A stretch of 10,621 nt of DNA from DATFYP01 sp035626235. Its GTDB lineage: Archaea; Thermoproteota; Nitrososphaeria; Nitrososphaerales; Gagatemarchaeaceae. The notes under the pieces were generated by a model. It did not search any database. It worked only from the letters and a program-made list of their open reading frames with translations, and had not been told where the DNA came from. How positions within the stretch are numbered: the stretch's first letter is position 1; each line of letters begins with the position of its first letter. This document shows positions 6,072 to 10,621 of this stretch, one piece after another. The stretch spans positions 1-10,621 of the forward strand of contig DASPOB010000076.1 of the NCBI GenBank assembly GCA_035626235.1, in the 5' to 3' direction. A program made the position numbers and the translations under genes.

Positions 6072-8183
6072 ATGGCAGGAAAAGGAAAGCTAGAATCTGG
6101 GACCCCGGACCCGGGCCGTGCGCATCCGTTCAACTGCAGGGACATGCTCAGTATGCATCGTCTGGCTGACCCGACGCCGTCGCCCGATTGGGGATGGATA
6201 GCTTACACAACGAGGTCGTGGGACGAGAAGTCTAACAAAACCACAACTTCCCTGCACCTGGTCTCGGCTGACGGACGCTCGACGAAGCGCCTATCCACAG
6301 GGCGGGGACACTCTGACACCAGTCCCACCTGGTCTCCGGACGGAACAATGGTCGCGTTCGTCTCCAACCGCGGCGGTTCAAAGCAGATCTGGGTCGTTCG
6401 CGCCTCCGGCGGGAGGCCGAGAAGGCTGGTGAAGCTTCCCACCGATGTGGACAACCTGCTCTGGAGCCCGAGAGGGGACCGAATCGCGTTCTCGGCAGAG
6501 GTCTACGCAGACGGCAGCGGGCTCCAAGAAACAGCAAGCCGTGACAAGCGACGCAGGGGTGAGCCGAAAGCCATGAGGTTCGACCGACTTTTCGTCCGAC
6601 ATTGGAAGGAGTGGTACACTGGCAAGCGCAGCCACCTGTTCGTCCTTCCTGTCCGCCAGCCCTCTTCGGCGGGCGGGGTGGTCCCCGGCGGCGAACCCAA
6701 GGACCTCACTGGCTCCCTTGACGGCGACTGTCCCACCAAACCGTTCGGAGGCCGAGAGGAATACTGCTGGTCGCCTGACGGCTCTGAGATTGCATTCGTG
6801 ACTCAGACGGGAGACGACAGGGCCTGGTCGACCGACCTGGACATCTACGTCGTGGCCTCAAGAGGCGGCCCGCCCAGGTGCATCACTGACAGCAATCGGG
6901 CGTCTGCGTTCCACCCGGTTTACTCCCCCAACGGAAGGTGGATCGCCTACCTTTCAATGGCACGACCTGGTTTTGAGGCCGACAGGACTCGTATCGCGCT
7001 CTATGACCGCAAGACTGGGAGGACCAAGACGCTGACCGAGGGTTGGGACCGCTCTCCGAACTCCCTGGCTTGGTCGGCAGATTCCAAGGTCCTGGTTGCG
7101 ACGGCTGGTGACACCGCGCGCCAGAAGCTGTTCGCCGTCGACGTCCGCAGCGGGCGAACCCGAGAGTTGGTGAGCGACCATCACAACACTTTGATCGCAG
7201 TGGCCCGCGACAACAGGGTGCTCTTCGCGCAGGACTCGCTGGTCGCGCCTGCCGACCTCTGGGCAATCGGGCTCGGAGGAGACGGAGTGCACCGCCTTAC
7301 CAACCTGAACAGGGAGCGCGTCGCAGCCGCGCGCATGTCAGAGCCCGAGGAGTTCCAGTTCATCGGCGCGATGGCGGAAAAGGTCCAGGCCTGGATAATG
7401 AAACCGGTGAATTTCGTCGCGGGCAGGAAGTACCCGGTTGCCCTCATAATCCACGGAGGGCCCCAGACGGCCACGGAAGACACTTTCCACTACAGGTGGA
7501 ACCTCCAGGCCTTTGCGGGAGCCGGCTACGCGGTGGTGGCCATTAACTACCACGGCTCGAGCGGGTTCGGGCAGAACTTCACCGACTCCATCTCCGGGGA
7601 TTGGGGGGGCAAGCCGTTCGAGGACCTTATGAGGGGGCTAGACCACGCGCTGAAGACCTACGGCTGGCTCGACGGCGACCGCATGGCAGCGCTTGGGGCC
7701 TCCTTCGGCGGCTGGATGGTGAACTGGATAAACGGCCACACCGACCGCTTCAAGTGCCTTGTCAACCACGACGGCGGCTTTGACCAGTTCTCATTCTACT
7801 ATTCGACGGACGAGCTCTGGTTCCCCGAGTGGGAATTTGGCGGCACCCCCTGGGAGCGGCCCGAGCTTTACGAGAAGTTCTCGCCGAGCAGGTACGTCGC
7901 AAACTGGAAGACGCCCACCCTTGTGATCCACGGAGCCAAGGACTTCCGCCTGACAGAAACCGAAGGAATCTCGACATTCACGGCTCTGCAGCGCCGGGGC
8001 ATACCCTCGCAACTACTCTACTTCGAGAACGAGGGGCACTGGGTGCTCGATGCCAGGGACAGCATATTGTGGCATGATACGATCCTCTCGTGGCTTGACA
8101 GGTGGCTGGGAGGCCCGAGGAGGAGTTCCGGCGTCAGGGCCGAACTCAGTGCTCGCCGAACTGCAGCCCTTCCTTCCATATGA
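6072..8183 (+). CDS. S9 family serine peptidase (acylaminoacyl/prolyl oligopeptidase type)
   Basis: A 703-residue two-domain peptidase that cleaves short peptides in the cytoplasm. The N-terminal half is a beta-propeller with PD40/WD40-like repeats: TWSPDGTMVAFVS, LWSPRGDRIAFSA, CWSPDGSEIAFVT, VYSPNGRWIAYLS and AWSADSKVLVATA. The C-terminal alpha/beta-hydrolase domain begins near residue 430 with QAWIMKP and ALIIHGGP. The catalytic triad is S544 in GASFGG, D624 in HGAKD and H656 in ENEGHW. ATG at 6072 is chosen because AHPFNCRDMLSMHRLADPTP, the usual opening of this family, begins about 16 residues in. GTG at 6054 would add six residues. A weak TATA-like CTTTTAC at 6036-6042 lies about 32 bases before the ATG. 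The last 20 or so residues after WLDRWLGG look like an unrelated tail lying over the convergent VOC gene. Class is certain; exact specificity is not. Confidence 0.92.
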   Translation: MAGKGKLESGTPDPGRAHPFNCRDMLSMHRLADPTPSPDWGWIAYTTRSWDEKSNKTTTSLHLVSADGRSTKRLSTGRGHSDTSPTWSPDGTMVAFVSNRGGSKQIWVVRASGGRPRRLVKLPTDVDNLLWSPRGDRIAFSAEVYADGSGLQETASRDKRRRGEPKAMRFDRLFVRHWKEWYTGKRSHLFVLPVRQPSSAGGVVPGGEPKDLTGSLDGDCPTKPFGGREEYCWSPDGSEIAFVTQTGDDRAWSTDLDIYVVASRGGPPRCITDSNRASAFHPVYSPNGRWIAYLSMARPGFEADRTRIALYDRKTGRTKTLTEGWDRSPNSLAWSADSKVLVATAGDTARQKLFAVDVRSGRTRELVSDHHNTLIAVARDNRVLFAQDSLVAPADLWAIGLGGDGVHRLTNLNRERVAAARMSEPEEFQFIGAMAEKVQAWIMKPVNFVAGRKYPVALIIHGGPQTATEDTFHYRWNLQAFAGAGYAVVAINYHGSSGFGQNFTDSISGDWGGKPFEDLMRGLDHALKTYGWLDGDRMAALGASFGGWMVNWINGHTDRFKCLVNHDGGFDQFSFYYSTDELWFPEWEFGGTPWERPELYEKFSPSRYVANWKTPTLVIHGAKDFRLTETEGISTFTALQRRGIPSQLLYFENEGHWVLDARDSILWHDTILSWLDRWLGGPRRSSGVRAELSARRTAALPSI

Positions 8184-8526
8184 CGTCGAAGAGATTCCCG
8201 TCGGGGTCGGCGAGCGTGGCGAAGTCCTCCCCCGGGGCTCTTGGTCTCTTCAGCGCTGCGCCCAATCCAACCAGCCGCCTCACCTCTCCCTCCGGGTCAG
8301 TGCTGTAGAGGTCCAGATGGAGCCTGTAGTCGTCCAGAGGACCTTCAGAGCTCTGGCTCAGCGAGACGTTCGGGCCCTTCCCACCAGGGTCCTTGAGGAT
8401 GACCCACCCCTTCTCGGCCGGATACTTCGGGGCGTAGTGGAGCGCTTCCTGCCAGAAAGCCATCATTCGCGGGAAGTCGTGGCAGTCGATGACGATCGAA
8501 CCCACCCAGAGCTTCCTTTCTTGCAT
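8146..8526 (-). CDS. VOC superfamily (glyoxalase-like) protein
   Basis: A 126-residue single-domain protein of the vicinal oxygen chelate fold, close to the Glyoxalase_6 type. Visible blocks are WVGSIVIDCHDFPRMMAFWQ, WVILKDPGGKGPNVSLS, RLHLDLY and the closing DFATLADPDGNLFDVIW. These are two beta-alpha-beta-beta-beta halves that would form a cup holding a divalent metal or a ligand. Members act as dioxygenases, lyases, epimerases or antibiotic-binding proteins, and nothing here selects one. ATG at 8526 is preferred because a TATA-like TTCTTAAG (8559-8552) predicts a transcript start near 8529. ATG at 8535 would add three residues. The 3' end overlaps the S9 gene by 38 bases on the opposite strand. 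It is divergent from the lyase gene. A longer open frame to 9888 exists but lies antisense to the lyase and is not coding. Confidence 0.85.
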   Translation of the reverse strand: MQERKLWVGSIVIDCHDFPRMMAFWQEALHYAPKYPAEKGWVILKDPGGKGPNVSLSQSSEGPLDDYRLHLDLYSTDPEGEVRRLVGLGAALKRPRAPGEDFATLADPDGNLFDVIWKEGLQFGEH

Positions 8527-8551
8527 CGGCTTCATCCTCGGGCGCCTTCGG

Positions 8552-8559
8552 CTTAAGAA
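8552..8559 (-). promoter_or_regulatory. TATA-like box of the VOC gene
   Basis: TTCTTAAG on the minus strand is centred about 29 bases before the ATG at 8526 and 20 before the one at 8535. The spacing fits near-leaderless transcription from the inner start. The match to a canonical box is only moderate. Confidence 0.4.
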
Positions 8560-8772
8560 CGCGACGTCAATGGAACGAGTCTTCCCCTTGTCGGAGTACG
8601 GCGCTCCACAGGGTGCCTCGCGGTTGGTCTGGGCTCGCCCATCGCTGCCGGCCTGGTGCCGTCGCGCCCAAGGCCGAGTATGTGTAGGACCAAATCGCCG
8701 CAAATCCTCTCGGCGGCCCGGGCATGCGCCTACACGGGCATGAAAACTCCGCATTCCGGCACGCGGAAACCA

Positions 8773-8790
8773 ATATAAGCTGAAAAAAAT
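8773..8790 (+). promoter_or_regulatory. TATA box and A-tract of the lyase gene
   Basis: ATATAA (8773-8778) is centred 27-28 bases before the ATG at 8803, with a purine-rich GGAAACC just upstream that could serve as a TFB recognition element. A run of seven A follows at 8783-8789. There is no Shine-Dalgarno before the ATG. This is a textbook leaderless archaeal promoter and the clearest one in the window. The part between this and the VOC promoter (about 8560-8770) shows no gene. It holds a repeated GGGCATG and an imperfect CCGC...GCGG pair (8750-8767) abutting the box that could be an operator. Confidence 0.7.
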
Positions 8791-8802
8791 CGGACCTGAA
8801 TA

Positions 8803-10245
8803 ATGTCGATACGACTTTCCAGCGGCGAAGAGATTCCGATAGAGATGCACAAGACGAGGATGGTTCAAAAAATCCGCCTCGTCCCAGTTGAAGAAAGACT
8901 CAGGGCCATGGAAGAGGCAGGATACAACACGTTCCTCCTGAAGACCAAGGACATCTTTCTGGACATGCTCACTGACAGCGGTGTCAATGCGATGAGCGAT
9001 AACCAGTTCGCTGGCATGATGAACGCAGACGACGCATACGCAGGGAGCATGACGTTCTACGAGTTCGCCAAGGCGGTGGAGGACGTGCTCGGCTACAAGC
9101 ACGTGATGAACGCCCACCAGGGCAGGGCCGCCGAGCATCTGATTGCGAAGGTCTTCGCGAAGCCCGGAGGGGTCGTCCCGACTAACTACCACTTCACTAC
9201 GACCAAGGCCCACATCGAGCTCCAGGGGATGCAGGTCCTTGAGATATACTACGACGACGCCCTGAAGACTGAGAGTACGAACCTCTTCAAGGGGAACATG
9301 GACCCGAACAAGCTGAAGAACATCGTCAAGAAGTACGGCAGAGACAAGATAGGGTTCGTTCGTATGGAGGCAACCACGAACCTTATCGGGGGACAACCCT
9401 TCTCGATGAAGAACTTCAGGGAGATCAGGCAGATATGCAACGAGAATCAGCTCCTGATGGTTCTCGATGGGAGCCTGCTCTGCGAGAACGCGTACCTGGT
9501 CATGCAGAGGGAGAAAGGGTACGAGAACAAGACGGTCGCAGAAATCGTGAAGGAAATGTGCAGCGTCCCCGACATCTACTACATGAGCGGGAGGAAGAAT
9601 ACGAGTGTCAGGGGAGGAATGATCGCCACCAACAATGAGAAGCTGTTCGAACAGATCAAGCCCTGGCTGCCTGTCTACGAAGGCTTCATCACATACGGAG
9701 GGATGTCCATGAGAGAAATCGGCGCGATGGCCGTCGGGGTCAGAGAGATGGTCGACCCCGGTGTAGCGGGGTGTTCGGTCGAACAGATCAAGTACTTCGT
9801 GAACAGGCTCTCGAAAGCCGGCATTCCCGTGGTGACTCCCCCCGGGGGGCTGGCGTGCCATCTTGACGCGATGAAATTCCTTCCCCACGTCCCACAGTCA
9901 CAGTACCCCGCGGGCGCCCTCGCCGCCGCCCTCTACATAACTTCGGGCATCAGGACCATGGAAAGAGGTACGGTCTCAATGGACCGGGACAAGGACGGGA
10001 AAGATGTCTTCGCGGACGTCGAATTGACCAGGATCGCCGTCCCGAGGAGGGTCTACACCGTTTCCCACATCGACTACGCCATCGACAGGATACAGTGGCT
10101 CTACAAGCACAGGAGCACAGTAAAGGGACTGAAGTTCGTCTCAGAACCGCCTCTGCTCAGGTTCTTCTTCGGGAAGCTCGCCGCCCTGGACAACTGGGGA
10201 GCGAATCTCAGAGACGCGTACAAGAAAGAAATGGGCAACGCCTAG
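8803..10245 (+). CDS. Tyrosine phenol-lyase / tryptophanase family PLP enzyme
   Basis: A 480-residue fold-type I PLP enzyme of the beta-eliminating lyase family. Such enzymes split tyrosine, tryptophan or related amino acids into pyruvate, ammonia and a leaving group. The N-terminus closely follows tyrosine phenol-lyase: EERLRAMEEAGYNTFLLKTKD, with one more match at TDSGVNAMSDNQFAGMM. The PLP lysine is K265 in MSGRKNTS. Other expected residues are Y79 in DAYAGS, R108 in HQGR, T132 in FTTT, N193 in TNLIGGQP, D222 (pyridine nitrogen) and the PRRVYT arginines (415-416) for the substrate carboxylate. R388 in MERG matches the arginine linked to phenol specificity in tyrosine phenol-lyase, whereas F295 in YEGF is tryptophanase-like. 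Two usual residues are changed: L225 replaces the arginine of DATRC, and L350 replaces the histidine of GGHA. Slightly longer than usual (about 456-471). The family is certain; the substrate is open, so no symbol is given. Confidence 0.92.
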   Translation: MSIRLSSGEEIPIEMHKTRMVQKIRLVPVEERLRAMEEAGYNTFLLKTKDIFLDMLTDSGVNAMSDNQFAGMMNADDAYAGSMTFYEFAKAVEDVLGYKHVMNAHQGRAAEHLIAKVFAKPGGVVPTNYHFTTTKAHIELQGMQVLEIYYDDALKTESTNLFKGNMDPNKLKNIVKKYGRDKIGFVRMEATTNLIGGQPFSMKNFREIRQICNENQLLMVLDGSLLCENAYLVMQREKGYENKTVAEIVKEMCSVPDIYYMSGRKNTSVRGGMIATNNEKLFEQIKPWLPVYEGFITYGGMSMREIGAMAVGVREMVDPGVAGCSVEQIKYFVNRLSKAGIPVVTPPGGLACHLDAMKFLPHVPQSQYPAGALAAALYITSGIRTMERGTVSMDRDKDGKDVFADVELTRIAVPRRVYTVSHIDYAIDRIQWLYKHRSTVKGLKFVSEPPLLRFFFGKLAALDNWGANLRDAYKKEMGNA

Positions 10246-10307
10246 AGTTCTCGCTCCAGCCTAGGCGACAGGACCCGCACGGGTTTGCCGACGTCCGTTC
10301 CCGGCTT

Positions 10308-10327
10308 CTCCAGCGCAGTCGCTGGGG
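10308..10327. terminator. Candidate hairpin between convergent genes
   Basis: CCAGCG (10310-10315) and CGCTGG (10320-10325) pair around a CAGT loop, and a G-T plus a C-G pair extend the stem to 8. It lies in the 105-base gap between the stops of the lyase and the M42 gene. There is no T-tract on either side, so a role in termination is only suggested by position. Confidence 0.25.
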
Positions 10328-10350
10328 CATCGTGCCGGGGACCTCATCGC

Positions 10351-10621
10351 CTAGATTCGGGTGAAGTTCTGGACCGTCTTCGAATCCAGTCTTTCCACCA
10401 GCGCGAGAACCAGCTTGATCGCGTTCTCCACGTCAGCCAGGTCGGCCACGGCCGAGTGAGAGTGGATGTGTCGCGTCGGAACACTGATGACGGTGGACGG
10501 GCATCCGGCCCTGCTGACATGGAATCGCCCGGCATCCGTGCCCCCTCTGGTGACCACGGAGAGCTGGTAGGGGACGCGATGTTTCTCCGCGGTTTCGATT
10601 ACAAATGACTTCAAGGCCTGG
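10351..10621 (-). CDS. M42 family aminopeptidase, C-terminal end (partial)
   Basis: Only the last 90 or so residues are in the window; the 5' part lies beyond the right edge. The sequence contains the C-terminal M42 signature: VTRGGTDAGRFHVSRAGCPS, then VISVPTRHIHSHSAV, then a helical end with DVENAIKLVLALVERL. The GGTDA block and the PTR-IHSH block, whose histidine is the last metal ligand, are diagnostic for tetrahedral (TET) aminopeptidases and the related FrvX proteins. These are cobalt- or zinc-dependent, cytoplasmic and remove N-terminal residues from short peptides. The stop is TAG at 10353-10351. It faces the lyase gene. The family is sure from this piece alone; the leucine or glutamyl preference cannot be read. 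Confidence 0.88.
   Translation of the reverse strand, partial: QALKSFVIETAEKHRVPYQLSVVTRGGTDAGRFHVSRAGCPSTVISVPTRHIHSHSAVADLADVENAIKLVLALVERLDSKTVQNFTRI

Noticed and set aside
8527..9888. Long N-terminal extension of the VOC gene (580-residue frame)
   Set aside because: It lies antisense to the lyase and across the intergenic region; only the last 126-129 residues look like a VOC protein.
10273..10284. ACCCGCACGGGT inverted repeat
   Set aside because: The stem is only 4-5 pairs with a tiny loop and no T-run, which is expected by chance in GC-rich sequence.
1..10621. CRISPR array, tRNA, rRNA, insertion sequence or defence genes
   Set aside because: I looked in the gaps on both strands and saw no regular repeat-spacer pattern, no T-loop or cloverleaf, no transposase and no defence-type domains.

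Overview
The window reads as archaeal chromosome with high G+C content. The main reason is the start regions. Several genes have a TATA-like box about 23-30 bases upstream of the start codon and no Shine-Dalgarno, as in leaderless archaeal transcripts; the tyrosine phenol-lyase-like gene is the clearest case. Others have a GGAGG-type site 9-10 bases upstream. The protein families (Ta0216-like B12/radical SAM protein, DUF2061, M42 and M20 peptidases, CHPP-type PAS domain) also suit an archaeon. I cannot name the lineage; Thermoproteota-like or Thermoplasmatota-like are both possible.

Layout, left to right: a small DUF2061 membrane protein (+) meets a large B12-binding radical SAM protein (-) with overlapping stop codons. 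After a divergent gap comes an M20 metallopeptidase (+). The next 430 bases hold no intact gene, only what looks like the decayed 5' part of a major facilitator transporter (-) and a perfect 9-bp hairpin. Then follow a 427-residue protein of unknown function (-) and a stand-alone PAS protein (-), with an S9 prolyl-oligopeptidase-type serine peptidase (+) divergent from the PAS gene. The S9 3' end runs 38 bases into a convergent VOC/glyoxalase-like gene (-). Last are a PLP-dependent tyrosine phenol-lyase/tryptophanase-family enzyme (+) and the 3' end of an M42 aminopeptidase (-) that runs off the right edge.

Almost every gene is its own transcription unit, with alternating strands, so there is no operon to read function from. 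The common theme is peptide and amino-acid catabolism: three peptidases of different classes (M20, S9, M42) and one amino-acid beta-eliminating lyase could together degrade peptides to free amino acids and then to pyruvate, ammonia and an aromatic or thiol leaving group. That is inference from content. I found no CRISPR array, insertion sequence, tRNA, rRNA or defence system. The points most worth following up are the 427-residue orphan family, the unusual active site of the lyase, and the transporter remnant.
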